A stretch of DNA of 64,000 nucleotides, from assembly GCA_020634615.1 (NCBI GenBank), contig JACKBI010000004.1:186001-250000 (forward strand), in the 5' to 3' direction. The notes beneath the pieces are model-generated. The model made no database searches. It saw only the letters and a program-made list of their open reading frames with translations, and was not told the DNA's origin. This document shows, piece by piece, positions 33,900 to 42,795 of the stretch (within the stretch, counting starts at the first letter, position 1; each line of letters opens with the position of its first letter). Position numbers and translations under genes: made by a program. Source of the stretch: Anaerolineales bacterium (GTDB lineage: Bacteria; Chloroflexota; Anaerolineae; JAAEKA01).

Positions 33900-36107
33900 T
33901 CAAGCCGTCGCGTGCCAGCGTTTGGCTTCGATGACGTTGGGAAGCCGCTCGATGCGGGTCAGGATGCGGCTCAGCTGCTCGGCATCGCGTATCTCCAGCG
34001 TGGCGGTTACGCGTGCCAGGTGCCCCTTGATGCCGGTCTTGGCGCCGGCGTCGCGCATGTTGACCCGTTCATCGGCCACCAGCGAGGCGATGTCGCGCAG
34101 CAGACCGGAGCGGTCATAGGCCTCGACGACGATACGGACGGGGTGCGCCCGCTCGGCCGCCTGTCCCCAGCTCACCTCGACGATGCGGGCAGGGTCTTTC
34201 TTCATCATGTGCTGCACGTTGGGACAGCTCTTGCGATGCACCGTCACCCCGCGACCGCGCGTCACGTAGCCGATGATCTCCTGACCGGGCACCGGGTTGC
34301 AACACATCCCTGTCCGGCTGAGAAGGTCCTCGACGCCGAGCACCGTCACGCCCTCAGATGAAACCGGGATCGGGCTGAGGACCTCTTCTTCCGGCTCAAC
34401 GTGCTCTTTGCGTTCAAGATCCAGAACCTTGCTGGCAACCTGCTGGGTGCTGACATCGCCAAAGCCCAGCGCTGCATAGAAGTCATCGACTTTTTCGTAG
34501 CCAAACAGCTTGCCGATGGAGTCGTGGCTGCGCTCGATGTTGAGCCGCTTCAGCTCACGAATCAGGATCTCCAGCCCTTCCTGGATGTTTTCCTCGCGTG
34601 ACTGCTTGCGGAACCACTGCCTGATCTTGTTGCGCGCCCGGTTGGTGGCGGTGAAGGGCAGCGACGGGTTCATCCAGTCGCGGCTTGGCCCGCCGCGCTT
34701 GGAGGTGATGATCTCGACGACATCGCCCTTTTTCAACTGATAGTCCAGCGGCACCAGCTTGCCGTTGACGCGCGCGCCGCGGCAGCGATGGCCCACTTCC
34801 GTATGAACGGCATAGGCGAAATCGATGGGGGTTGAGCCGGCAGCCAGGTCTTTCAGGTCCCCTTGCGGCGTGAAGACGTAGACACGATCGGCGAACACAT
34901 CCTTCTGCATTGCCTCGACAAACGCGCTGGCGTCAGCGGAGTCGCCTTCCCAGTCCATCAGGCTGCGCAGCCAGGCCAGTTTGTTTTCGAACTCCACGTC
35001 GCGCTTGGCTTGCTCCTTGTAGCGCCAGTGAGCCGCAATGCCCAGTTCGGCCGAGCGGTGCATGTCATGCGTGCGGATCTGCACTTCGAGGCTGCGCCGG
35101 TTAGGGCCGACCACCGAGGTGTGCAACGAGCGATACATGTTGTCCTTGGGGTTGGCGATATAATCGTCGAACTCACCCGGAATGGGACGCCACATGCCGT
35201 GTACGATGCCCAGAGCGGCGTAGCAGTCGGTGATCTCGTCCACCATGATCCGCACCGCTTCGGTGTCGTAGATCTGCTCCAGCTCAACCCCCTTGCGCTG
35301 CATCTTGCGGTAGATGCTGAAAATGTGCTTGGGCCGGCCCTCGACAATGGCAGTGATGTGCGACTTCTGCAGTTCGGTCTGCACCATTTCGATCACCTGC
35401 TCGATGAACTCGCTGCGTTCGATGCGCCGTTGCTGCAAGCCGTTGGAAATCTCCTTGTAGGTCACCGGGTCAAGCCAGCGAAATGCGTTGTCCTCCAGTT
35501 CCCACTTGATCTGCCAGATCCCCAGACGGTTGGCCAACGGCGCGTAGATATCCAGTGTCTCGCGCGCGATGCGACGCCGCTTGTGCTCGTTGAGATGCTT
35601 GAGGGTGCGAATGTTGTGCAGCCGGTCGGCCAGCTTGATGATAATCACCCGGATATCTTCCGCCATGGAGAGGAAGAGCTTGCGCAGCGTTTCGTCGCGC
35701 TGGCTGCGCAGTTTGGGGTTGTTTTCCAGTTGCTGGCTGCGCTTCTCATCGGTGAAGCGCTTGATCTCCTCCAGCTTGGTGACGCCGTCAACCAGATCGG
35801 CGGCCTTGGGGCCAAAGCGCTCGCTCAGGTAGCTCAGGGGAATATCGGTGTCTTCGACGATGTCGTGCAGCAGACCGGCGACGATCGTGGTCGAGTCGAG
35901 ACGCATGTCGGCCAGGATGCCGGCCACGGCCAGCAGGTGGACCGTGTAGGGTTCGCCGGAGGCGCGCGGCTGGGTTGAGTGCGCCTTCTCCGCGAGGTCG
36001 TATGCCTCGCGTATCTGCTCGATCTCGCTGTCAGCGAAGGTGCGCGGCAGACGGTCGATCAACTCTTCCAGGGAGGTTGGAGACTCGGAAAACTCGCTGT
36101 TTTGCAT
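33900..36107 (-). CDS. rel: Bifunctional (p)ppGpp synthetase/hydrolase (RSH)
   Basis: About 735 aa from the ATG at 36107 (GTG codons 6 and 9 bases upstream are alternatives). N-terminal HD hydrolase is intact: YTVHLL, GLLHDIVEDTD, IKLADRLHNIRTL. Synthetase: GRPKHIFSIYRKM, YDTEAVRIMV, then GEFDDYIANPKDNMYRSLHTSV and EVQIRTHDMHRSAELGIAAHWRYKE. The motif EFDD is the ExDD form usual in monofunctional RelA, not the RxKD of bifunctional Rel. TGS (VFTPQGDLKDLAAGSTPIDFAYAVHTEVGH), a zinc-finger/RIS region (GMCCNPVPGQEIIGYVTRGRGVTVHRKSCPN) and ACT domain follow. It should set the stringent-response alarmone level. Promoter at 36233-36261. Confidence 0.95.
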   Translation of the reverse strand: MQNSEFSESPTSLEELIDRLPRTFADSEIEQIREAYDLAEKAHSTQPRASGEPYTVHLLAVAGILADMRLDSTTIVAGLLHDIVEDTDIPLSYLSERFGPKAADLVDGVTKLEEIKRFTDEKRSQQLENNPKLRSQRDETLRKLFLSMAEDIRVIIIKLADRLHNIRTLKHLNEHKRRRIARETLDIYAPLANRLGIWQIKWELEDNAFRWLDPVTYKEISNGLQQRRIERSEFIEQVIEMVQTELQKSHITAIVEGRPKHIFSIYRKMQRKGVELEQIYDTEAVRIMVDEITDCYAALGIVHGMWRPIPGEFDDYIANPKDNMYRSLHTSVVGPNRRSLEVQIRTHDMHRSAELGIAAHWRYKEQAKRDVEFENKLAWLRSLMDWEGDSADASAFVEAMQKDVFADRVYVFTPQGDLKDLAAGSTPIDFAYAVHTEVGHRCRGARVNGKLVPLDYQLKKGDVVEIITSKRGGPSRDWMNPSLPFTATNRARNKIRQWFRKQSREENIQEGLEILIRELKRLNIERSHDSIGKLFGYEKVDDFYAALGFGDVSTQQVASKVLDLERKEHVEPEEEVLSPIPVSSEGVTVLGVEDLLSRTGMCCNPVPGQEIIGYVTRGRGVTVHRKSCPNVQHMMKKDPARIVEVSWGQAAERAHPVRIVVEAYDRSGLLRDIASLVADERVNMRDAGAKTGIKGHLARVTATLEIRDAEQLSRILTRIERLPNVIEAKRWHATA

Positions 36108-36232
36108 AGACACCACGATTTCAATTGAACGCTATCGCAAAGAATCAGGCAACCACCAGCGGAAGACCAGAAATGCGTCAAGGTTGAATCCTGGCCGGCC
36201 AGCTTGCAGAGGTGCACGTGATCCGAACGCTG

Positions 36233-36261
36233 ATTATAGCCCATTGGATGATAACACGCAA
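36233..36261 (-). promoter_or_regulatory. Promoter of the rel gene
   Basis: Minus strand TTGCGT (36261-36256), 17-base spacer, TATAAT (36238-36233). It leaves a leader of about 120 bases. The -35 is only half-consensus. Confidence 0.65.
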
Positions 36262-36368
36262 CGCAATTGCGCGCCGCAGATGCCTCAGATCTGGAAAACT
36301 CCGGTACGTTCCGGCCATGGGACAGCATTTGACAGCGCGCGACATCGGGGCTAAAATCGCTGATGTAA

Positions 36369-36442
36369 GCCCCCGTAGCTCAGCGGACCAGAGCATCGGT
36401 CTTCGGAACCGAGAGTCGTCCGTTCGAATCGGACCGGGGGTA
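36369..36442 (+). tRNA. tRNA-Arg (TCG)
   Basis: Acceptor GCCCCCG pairs with CGGGGGT (one G-U), D arm GCTC..GAGC, anticodon stem TCGGT/ACCGA around CTTCGGA (anticodon TCG, reading CGA), T arm GTCCG-TTCGAAT-CGGAC, discriminator A. 74 bases; CCA is not encoded. Confidence 0.94.
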
Positions 36443-36449
36443 CAACGAG

Positions 36450-36478
36450 AAGAGGCTGCCACGATGTGGCAGCCTCTT
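36450..36478 (+). terminator. Terminator of tRNA-Arg
   Basis: AAGAGGCTGCCAC, loop GAT, GTGGCAGCCTCTT, followed by a short T-rich GCTATTT. A 13-bp perfect stem starting 7 bases after the tRNA. Confidence 0.8.
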
Positions 36479-36569
36479 GCTATTTCAGTCTATTCTGCCG
36501 CTCGGGCCATGGCTTCTGCCAGCTAAGCCGGCTGAAAACCAGGTCCTCGCCAGATGACTCTGTACCGGA

Positions 36570-38822
36570 TCAGTCGTAGGTGCGGAACATCACGCGCATG
36601 TAGCCGCGCTTGCTGGCATCCCAGTTCTCAGTGGTTGCAAAGCCAAAGCGGGTGTCGTTGCGAGCCTCGGGGGACTCCACCACCACGTCTGGGTTCGACG
36701 TGATCACGAAGCCGTAGTTCGGGGCGCCGTCGATCATCGCCTGGACGCTGTCGGTCACGTCGAAGCGCAGCCAGGTGCCGATGCGGCCACTGCCGGTCGT
36801 CAACGCGGGGCCGGCCGGTCCCATGTCGCCGCCAGGCATGACCCATGGGCTGTTCCAGGTCGCAGCCGCCTGGTCCCATGCCGTGGTCAGCGGATTGGCC
36901 GACATCTCCATCACCGACTGGCTCCAGTTGTCGAAACCGCGGCCTTCGACCATGTAGAGATAGAGGTAGGCTGAATCGACAGGGGAGAATTCCGGAATAC
37001 AGGTTGACGCGTTGTCGCAGATGGCGATAGGCGCATAGACTGCCGGTCGCATCTGATTGTTGAATCCGCCCCACATGGTCTGATTGCCGCCGAAGTTGGT
37101 GGTTGGCTGTGTGCCGTTGAGGAAGGTATCCATGCTGACATTGAAGCGGCGCGAGCGAGCAACGTCCGCACTCACCTGGGTGATACGGCCTTCGCCGCCC
37201 TCAGGATAGGTATCAGACGTCACAGTGCCACCCAGCACGTCTTGGATGTAGTAAACCACCGAGTCGGCCATGACTGCCCAGGTGTCATACGGATCGATGG
37301 CGTTCTCGGCGAAGACGGAGTAGCCGTCACCGCCATGGCGCAGGAAGTCGTTGGTCGTGACCCGGTAAATCTGGTCAGGATCGATGGGAGTGAACGAACC
37401 GTCAGGATTTTCCACTTCGGCTGTCAGGATGCGATTGCCCGACGGACGCGACGGGTCGAAGGTGTAGCGCATGCCGCCAACCTGGGCAAACCGCCCCGGA
37501 GGTGCGGCCGGGTTCCATTGGCTGACGCCGTTTTCCAGGGCCGCAATCACATCGGATCCAACGAGACCCATGGATGCGACCTGGTTGCCGAAGGGCAGCA
37601 CGGTCAGAACGTTGCCCACGGTGATATCGCCTGCGCCAATGCTGGCGCGGATGCCGCCGCCGTTGGTGATGCAAATCTGGGTTTCGTCGCCCTCAGTCTG
37701 CCACAGCAGCGCGTCGCAGATCAGGTCACCCAGATTGGTCTCACTGGTGCGCACGGGCGTCCGCTCCCCGTTCAGGAAGACATCGGTCGCAGCGATAACG
37801 GTGTTCTGCAGGCCAAGAATCGGCTCGGCCCAGACTGCCACGTCGGCTGCAATCGTCGGATCGGCAGGAATGGTGTCATCCATGCGGATCGGATCGCCGT
37901 TGTAGTCCTGAACGACGCCGGCGGAGTCAAACGTGACATCCAGCCGCCCCAGGTACTTGCCCCATTCCCAGGCGCTGACGACCAGCACCGGCTCGCCGGC
38001 CGGTGAGGTAACCACGGTGGGATACGGTCCCTGGGGATCGGGCATCGGGCCAAGCGGCGTGTGGCTGTGGCCGCCCACGATCACGTCGATGCCGCTGACG
38101 GACGCAGCCAGGGGCACATCTACATCATAGCCCAGATGGGTCAGGGCCACGATCTTGTTGATTCCCATGCCCTGCAGGGTAGCAACGGTGGCCGCTGCTG
38201 CCGCGGTGTGATCGTTGAAAATCACGTCAGGGCCGGGGCTGGAAATGTTGGAGGTTTCTTCAGTGGTCAGACCGAACACACCGATGGACTCGCCGCCCAC
38301 TTCGATGACCGTGTAGGGCTCGATCATCCCGGTCAGCGATACCTGCGCCGAGGCGTCGATGTTGGCGCTGAGCACCGGGAAGTCAGCCGCAGCAATGAAA
38401 TTGGCCAGCGCCGGCGGACCAGAGTCGAACTCATGGTTGCCGACCGCGGCCGCCTGGTAGCCCAGTTCGTTCATGAAATGAGCTTCTTCCAGCCCCTGCC
38501 AATAGTTGAAGAACAGAGTGCCCTGGAACGAGTCGCCTGCGTCGACCAGGAGAACGTTGCTGACTTCTGCTTTGACTGCCTGAATGGCGGTATAGCGGCG
38601 GGCAACACCACCCAGATTGGTGTTGGGGGCGCCGCATGTGACAGTACAAGGCTCGATATTAGCATGTGTGTCGTTGGTATGCAGGATCGTCATTGAGAAG
38701 TCGTCCGTGGGCGCTTGTTGGTCTGCGCTCACGGGGACAAGCATGGCTGCGACCAACAACAGGGCCAAGATGGCGCCAGTTGTCAGCTTCAGCGATCGGC
38801 GTGGTCGTCGTTGCGATTGCAT
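36570..38822 (-). CDS. Secreted 5'-nucleotidase (UshA-like) with DNRLRE-type C-terminal domain
   Basis: 750 aa; SD GAGGAGGATTAG before the ATG; signal peptide (KLTTGAILALLLVAAMLVPVSA). Metallophosphoesterase domain with all metal motifs: ILHTNDTHANIEP, LLVDAGDSFQG, AVGNHEFDSGP, IVALTHLGYDVD, IVGGHSHTPLG. The 5'-nucleotidase C-terminal domain follows (ICITNGGGIRASIGAGDITVGNVLTVLPFGNQV, TNDFLRHGGDGYSVF). The last 190 residues (SRRFNVSMDTFLNGTQPTTNFGG.., AYLYLYM, TWNSPWVMPGG, WLRFDVTDSVQAMIDG) match the DNRLRE beta-sandwich often found on surface-attached enzymes. It likely scavenges phosphate or nucleosides from extracellular nucleotides. Confidence 0.93.
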   Translation of the reverse strand: MQSQRRPRRSLKLTTGAILALLLVAAMLVPVSADQQAPTDDFSMTILHTNDTHANIEPCTVTCGAPNTNLGGVARRYTAIQAVKAEVSNVLLVDAGDSFQGTLFFNYWQGLEEAHFMNELGYQAAAVGNHEFDSGPPALANFIAAADFPVLSANIDASAQVSLTGMIEPYTVIEVGGESIGVFGLTTEETSNISSPGPDVIFNDHTAAAAATVATLQGMGINKIVALTHLGYDVDVPLAASVSGIDVIVGGHSHTPLGPMPDPQGPYPTVVTSPAGEPVLVVSAWEWGKYLGRLDVTFDSAGVVQDYNGDPIRMDDTIPADPTIAADVAVWAEPILGLQNTVIAATDVFLNGERTPVRTSETNLGDLICDALLWQTEGDETQICITNGGGIRASIGAGDITVGNVLTVLPFGNQVASMGLVGSDVIAALENGVSQWNPAAPPGRFAQVGGMRYTFDPSRPSGNRILTAEVENPDGSFTPIDPDQIYRVTTNDFLRHGGDGYSVFAENAIDPYDTWAVMADSVVYYIQDVLGGTVTSDTYPEGGEGRITQVSADVARSRRFNVSMDTFLNGTQPTTNFGGNQTMWGGFNNQMRPAVYAPIAICDNASTCIPEFSPVDSAYLYLYMVEGRGFDNWSQSVMEMSANPLTTAWDQAAATWNSPWVMPGGDMGPAGPALTTGSGRIGTWLRFDVTDSVQAMIDGAPNYGFVITSNPDVVVESPEARNDTRFGFATTENWDASKRGYMRVMFRTYD

Positions 38823-38904
38823 CTAATCCTCCTCAGATGTGCGGTCTGGCGGTCGCCAGTATTGGAAATAATGCCCCGGCGTTGTGCTGGTTGGGGCTCG
38901 CAGT

Positions 38905-38913
38905 ATTATACCA
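38905..38913 (-). promoter_or_regulatory. Extended -10 of the nucleotidase gene
   Basis: TGG directly followed by a perfect TATAAT on the minus strand (TATAAT at 38910-38905), about 83 bases before the ATG. No good -35. Confidence 0.6.
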
Positions 38914-38964
38914 GATAATTGCCAATTTTGATGAATGAAACATCGTGTCAGCGCAAAGATTCAT

Positions 38965-38993
38965 TTAACAACCGGTTAATGCTGTGGTATCAT
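38965..38993 (+). promoter_or_regulatory. Promoter of the zinc-ribbon/LCP unit
   Basis: TTAACA (38965-38970), 17-base spacer ending TGTGG, TATCAT (38988-38993); 5 of 6 matches at each box. The leader to the ATG at 39114 is about 115 bases. Confidence 0.75.
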
Positions 38994-39113
38994 GACCAGG
39001 ACGACACTTCGGGCGCAGATCCGATGGCAGATCGTCGTGTTGGACACCAAATTGTATGCCTGCCGGCGCGCTGATGTACCTGCCAGTCGGCGCCCGGACG
39101 CTGAGGATCCCTA

Positions 39114-39332
39114 ATGCCTGATTGCCCAAATTGTGGAACTTGGAACCCTGATGACAAGCACGTTTGCTGGCGTTGCCAGACTGAAATGCCGCGCCCGCAA
39201 GTCAAGAAACAACGCAGAAGCGTGCGCATCCTTGGCTTGCCCTGGTGGATGTTCCTGGCGGTGATCTTTTTCGTGATCATGGTTGTAGCCAGCCGCCTCC
39301 TCAACTCGGGAATTGCCCAGTTGGGTGGTTAA
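39114..39332 (+). CDS. Small zinc-ribbon membrane protein
   Basis: 72 aa. N-terminal zinc ribbon CPNCGTWNPDDKHVCWRC (two CxxC pairs), a short basic linker, and one membrane helix (LPWWMFLAVIFFVIMVVASRLL). The Cys pairs and helix are plainly visible; what it binds is unknown. It immediately precedes the LCP gene and shares its promoter, so it may sit with the LCP enzyme at the membrane. Confidence 0.75.
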   Translation: MPDCPNCGTWNPDDKHVCWRCQTEMPRPQVKKQRRSVRILGLPWWMFLAVIFFVIMVVASRLLNSGIAQLGG

Positions 39333-39336
39333 TCCC

Positions 39337-40320
39337 GTGCCCCCGCTTGAAACGGACGCGGCGCGGCGCGCACGCTTGCGACGCGCACGGCGACAACAGA
39401 AGAGCAGCAGGCCATGGCCGGCGCTGGCGCTAGCCGCACTGCTGTTGGTCGGGTGCATCGCATTCTGTGGACTGGTCGCAGCCTTTGGCGCGTTGCGGAG
39501 TTCATCGCTGCTCGCCGAACAGCCGAACGCGTCACACCCCACCCTTCTCATCCTCGGCGTCGATCAGCGGGCCGACGAGACCGGCCCGACGCGCAGCGAC
39601 GCGATGCTGCTGGCAGGCCAACAACCAGACAGCGGCCAGGCTGCGCTGCTGTCGATTCCCCGCGACCTGTGGGTCGATATCCCCGGCGTCGGTGAACAAC
39701 GGATCAACACCGCCCTCTTTTTCGGCTATGACGGCGCAGATCCAATGGCTGGCCCCAGGTTGGCCGCAACCGCCGTTCAGCAGAACCTCGGTGTGCCGGT
39801 TGACCGGGTGGCTGTAATCGACTTCAGCGCCTTCGTCAGACTGGTGGACGCGCTCGGTGGCATCGACGTCGACGTGCCGCGCGCCATCGTGGATACTGAA
39901 TACCCGACCCCCGACTATGGCGTGACAACGATCCGCTTCGACCCCGGTTTGCAGCACATGGACGGGGAGCAGGCGCTGGTCTATGCCCGCACGCGACACG
40001 GCGACGACGACTTCGGGCGCGTGGAGCGCCAGCAACAGGTCATTCAGGCCGTCGCGACCCGGTTGGTGAACCCGGCCGTGTGGCCGCGGCTGCCTGCCGT
40101 GCTGGAGGTCATACGCAGCGGTGTGGTGACCGACGTGCAACCGGCTGACTACCCCGCACTGTGGTCGCTGATGCAGGCCATGGGGGCAGGCAACGTCCAA
40201 CGCGCCACACTGGCCGACGCTGCCACGCCGTGGATCACCCCGACCGGCGCCTGGGTGCTGCTCCCCGACTGGTCCGCCATCGAGGCGACGATGGTACGCT
40301 TGTTTGAGGAGACGCGCTGA
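39337..40320 (+). CDS. LytR-CpsA-Psr (LCP) family glycopolymer transferase
   Basis: The GTG at 39337 just after the upstream stop is preferred over a TTG at 39313 that would overlap. Basic N-terminus, one membrane helix (PALALAALLLVGCIAFCGLVAA), then the LCP domain: LLILGVDQRADETGPTRSDAMLL, LLSIPRDLWVDIPGVGEQRINTALFFG, VIDFSAFVRLVDALGGIDVDVP and QALVYARTRHGDDDFGRVERQQQVIQAV. The Arg/Asp residues that bind the polyprenyl pyrophosphate substrate (RSD, PRD, R-x-R-H) are kept. LCP proteins attach lipid-linked glycopolymers to cell-wall or surface acceptors. Confidence 0.92.
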   Translation: MPPLETDAARRARLRRARRQQKSSRPWPALALAALLLVGCIAFCGLVAAFGALRSSSLLAEQPNASHPTLLILGVDQRADETGPTRSDAMLLAGQQPDSGQAALLSIPRDLWVDIPGVGEQRINTALFFGYDGADPMAGPRLAATAVQQNLGVPVDRVAVIDFSAFVRLVDALGGIDVDVPRAIVDTEYPTPDYGVTTIRFDPGLQHMDGEQALVYARTRHGDDDFGRVERQQQVIQAVATRLVNPAVWPRLPAVLEVIRSGVVTDVQPADYPALWSLMQAMGAGNVQRATLADAATPWITPTGAWVLLPDWSAIEATMVRLFEETR

Positions 40321-40345
40321 GGTCGCTGCACGATGCGTCGCTCCT

Positions 40346-40515
40346 GCCGCACAGTTCAGTGTTGGGTGGGACTCACAATATCCGATAAGCCTCGCCGGAT
40401 GCGGAGACTCGCGCTGGTGGCGGCCCCACACCTTGAAAGATGTGGCGGGAGCAGCGCGCCACGCCAGCCGCACAGTTCAGTGTGCGGACTCGCAAAGCCC
40501 GACGCGCCGCGCCGC
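40346..40515 (+). repeat. Two copies of a 45-base direct repeat between convergent genes
   Basis: The 17-mer GCCGCACAGTTCAGTGT occurs at 40346-40362 and 40467-40483; similarity extends through GGACTC-CAA---CCGA---GCC-CGCCG in both. The second copy forms a CCGCACA/TGTGCGG hairpin that might end transcription of the LCP gene. Nothing else is visible in this 210-base gap. Confidence 0.6.
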
Positions 40516-40531
40516 GCGGCTCGGATAGCTC

Positions 40532-41812
40532 CTAACTGCCGCCCACTGCTTCAGCCAGCGCGTCCGCAAAGATGCTAAGACTCTGGTCGATCTGCTCACG
40601 GCTGACTACCAGCGGCGGTATCCAGCGGATGGTGTTGTCCCACGGACCACAGGTCAACAGCATCAGGCCGCGCTGGAAACATTCCTGACTGACCGCCTTG
40701 GCAGTGATCTTGTCAGGCTTCCCCCCGCTATCGCGGAACTCGGTTCCGATCATCAGTCCGAGACCGCGTATGTCACCAATCACGGGATACTCCTCTTGCA
40801 GATGGCGCAACCCGCTGGTTAGTTGCGCGCCGCGCTGCACCGCGTTGTCCAGCAGGTTCTCCTCGCGGATCGCCTGGATCGTGGCGACGGCGGCTGAGGT
40901 GGCGACGACGTTCCCGCCGTAGGTGCCGCCATGAGAGCCAGCCGGCCAGCGGGCCATCAGCTCACGGGTTGAGACGATGGCTGACAGGGGCAAGCCGGAC
41001 GCCAACCCTTTGGCCAGGGTGATGATGTCGGCCTGCACGCCGAAATGCTCGTAGGCGAACCATTTGCCGGTGCGCCCAAAGCCAGTCTGAATCTCGTCGA
41101 GGATCAGCAACATACCATGCCGGTCACAGCGCTCGCGCAGGCCTTGCAGGAAGCTGGCCGGCGGCACGACGTAGCCGCCTTCTCCCAGAACGGGCTCTAC
41201 CAGCAGCGCGGCGGTTTCGTTCGGGGCCGTCTGGGTCGCCAGCAGCAGATCCAGCTCGTCCAGGCACCAGGCGCTGGTCCGCTCGACATCCCAACCATAG
41301 CGATAGGCATACGGAAAGGGAGCCACGAAGACGCCTGCCATCAGCGGTTGGTAACCGCCGCGGTAGATGGTCTTGGAGGTGGTCAGCGACATCGCGCCGA
41401 CGGTGCGGCCATGAAAGCTGCCCTGGAAGACAACCACGTTGGTGCGTCCCGTCGCCTTGCGCGCCAGCTTGACCGCGCCTTCGACCGCCTCGGCGCCGGA
41501 GTTGCTGAAGAAAAAGCTGTCCAGCGGCGCAACCAGCGGCAACAGTTCCTGCACCAGTTGCAGCATCGGCTTGTGGAAGACGATGTTGGCCTGACCGTGT
41601 AACAAGATGCCGGCCTGGCGCTGGACGGCCTCGACGACGCGCGGATGGCAGTGGCCGGTGTTGGTGACGGCGATGCCGCAGGTAAAGTCAAGGTAGGCGC
41701 GCCCATCCTCGCCGTAGAGCAGCGCGCCTTCGCCGCGCTCGGCGATCACGTCCGAGTAATGGGACCAGGCTGGTGAAAGATGGGGGATGGCGGATGTCAG
41801 GGATGAAGTCAT
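40532..41812 (-). CDS. Class III PLP-dependent aminotransferase (GABA/ornithine type)
   Basis: ATG at 41812 with AAAGGTG upstream; 426 aa. Signature elements: DFTCGIAVTNTGHCHPRVVEAVQRQ, FFSNSGAEAVEGAVKLARKATGR, FQGSFHGRTVGAMSLTTSK, LILDEIQTGFGRTGKWFAYEHFGVQADIITLAKGLASGLPLSA (Asp that contacts the pyridine N, and the Schiff-base Lys), and SHGGTYGGNVVATSAA. It is probably a 4-aminobutyrate or acetylornithine aminotransferase. The exact amino donor cannot be told from sequence, but the saccharopine genes downstream make a role in lysine or ornithine breakdown plausible (inference). Confidence 0.88.
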   Translation of the reverse strand: MTSSLTSAIPHLSPAWSHYSDVIAERGEGALLYGEDGRAYLDFTCGIAVTNTGHCHPRVVEAVQRQAGILLHGQANIVFHKPMLQLVQELLPLVAPLDSFFFSNSGAEAVEGAVKLARKATGRTNVVVFQGSFHGRTVGAMSLTTSKTIYRGGYQPLMAGVFVAPFPYAYRYGWDVERTSAWCLDELDLLLATQTAPNETAALLVEPVLGEGGYVVPPASFLQGLRERCDRHGMLLILDEIQTGFGRTGKWFAYEHFGVQADIITLAKGLASGLPLSAIVSTRELMARWPAGSHGGTYGGNVVATSAAVATIQAIREENLLDNAVQRGAQLTSGLRHLQEEYPVIGDIRGLGLMIGTEFRDSGGKPDKITAKAVSQECFQRGLMLLTCGPWDNTIRWIPPLVVSREQIDQSLSIFADALAEAVGGS

Positions 41813-41901
41813 GGGACACCTTTGTGGGTTACGGGTTGCGGACGGCGGATGGCAGATTGATCCGCGACTTTCTCTCAATCCGCGGTTCTCAGGCTCCAGG
41901 C

Positions 41902-42795
41902 CTACGGGAAGTAGCGCCGATCGGCCAGCAACGCCTGCGCGACCGATCGCAGCGCGGCCAGCGGTCGGCCTGGCGGGCCGTCCAGGTCCAGTGATTGCGC
42001 GGCCATGGGAGGCGCGAAGTGTACGGACGGGCGCAGGTCCAGGGTTCCAGGCAACAACAACTGCTGAGCGATCTGAAACACCTCAGCCACCTTCTGCCGG
42101 TCCTTGCGTTCCTCGCGCAGTCGGGTCACCGGGGAGTGATACCACCCTGGCGAGAGCACGCCGCCAACCGTCGTCACGACGACATGGGTCTGGGGGACAC
42201 GCCGCAGAAAGAGCTCGACGCTGGGCGACCAGCGCGTCAGCGCCTCGATCGCGCCCGGCATGAAGGCCGGATCGGGATCGAGGATGCCGCCAGGAAAGAT
42301 AAACAACGCGCCGTCCTCGTTGAGGTGCCGGATTCCCGCCCGCACGGCCTGCATGCGGCTGTCAGCCGCGCGCCCGATTGAAATGAAATGCGGGCCGCTT
42401 GCCGGCAGGTGGCGCAAGATCGAGATCTCGCTGACGATGACCTTGATGTCGTCGCGCGGCAGAAGCGCCAATACCAGAAACAAGTCCAACCCTCCAGGAT
42501 GGTTGGAGAGCAGCAGCACCGGGCCAGTCCGCGGGATATAGCCAGAGTTGGTCACGGTCAGCGCGTTGACAAACTGAGTGGCGCGGCGGCGCAGTGCTTC
42601 GGGCATGCCAACGCTGGCGACATCGCGGTCGAACGGCGCCACGACGTCCACAAAACGTCCCAGCACCGGCTGAATCGCAGCCGTCAATACGTGACGCAGG
42701 GGATGCCCTTCATCAAGACCCAGTACCCAGAAAAACTCGGATTGGACGGCCCGCCGTAGCTCTTCAGGGTCCACGGAAGAAACCGGCGCGGTCAC
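41902..42795 (-). CDS. PlsC-like glycerolipid acyltransferase
   Basis: 297 aa, GTG start overlapping the PH-protein stop (GTGA), so translationally coupled. The acyltransferase block I is LLLSNHPGGLDLFL (HxxxxD), block II SISILRHLPASGPHFISIGR-like, and block III ALFIFPGGILDPDPAF in place of the usual FPEGTRS. The absence of long membrane helices fits a peripheral enzyme. It should move an acyl group onto a lysophospholipid or similar acceptor; substrate unknown. Confidence 0.8.
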   Translation of the reverse strand: MTAPVSSVDPEELRRAVQSEFFWVLGLDEGHPLRHVLTAAIQPVLGRFVDVVAPFDRDVASVGMPEALRRRATQFVNALTVTNSGYIPRTGPVLLLSNHPGGLDLFLVLALLPRDDIKVIVSEISILRHLPASGPHFISIGRAADSRMQAVRAGIRHLNEDGALFIFPGGILDPDPAFMPGAIEALTRWSPSVELFLRRVPQTHVVVTTVGGVLSPGWYHSPVTRLREERKDRQKVAEVFQIAQQLLLPGTLDLRPSVHFAPPMAAQSLDLDGPPGRPLAALRSVAQALLADRRYFP

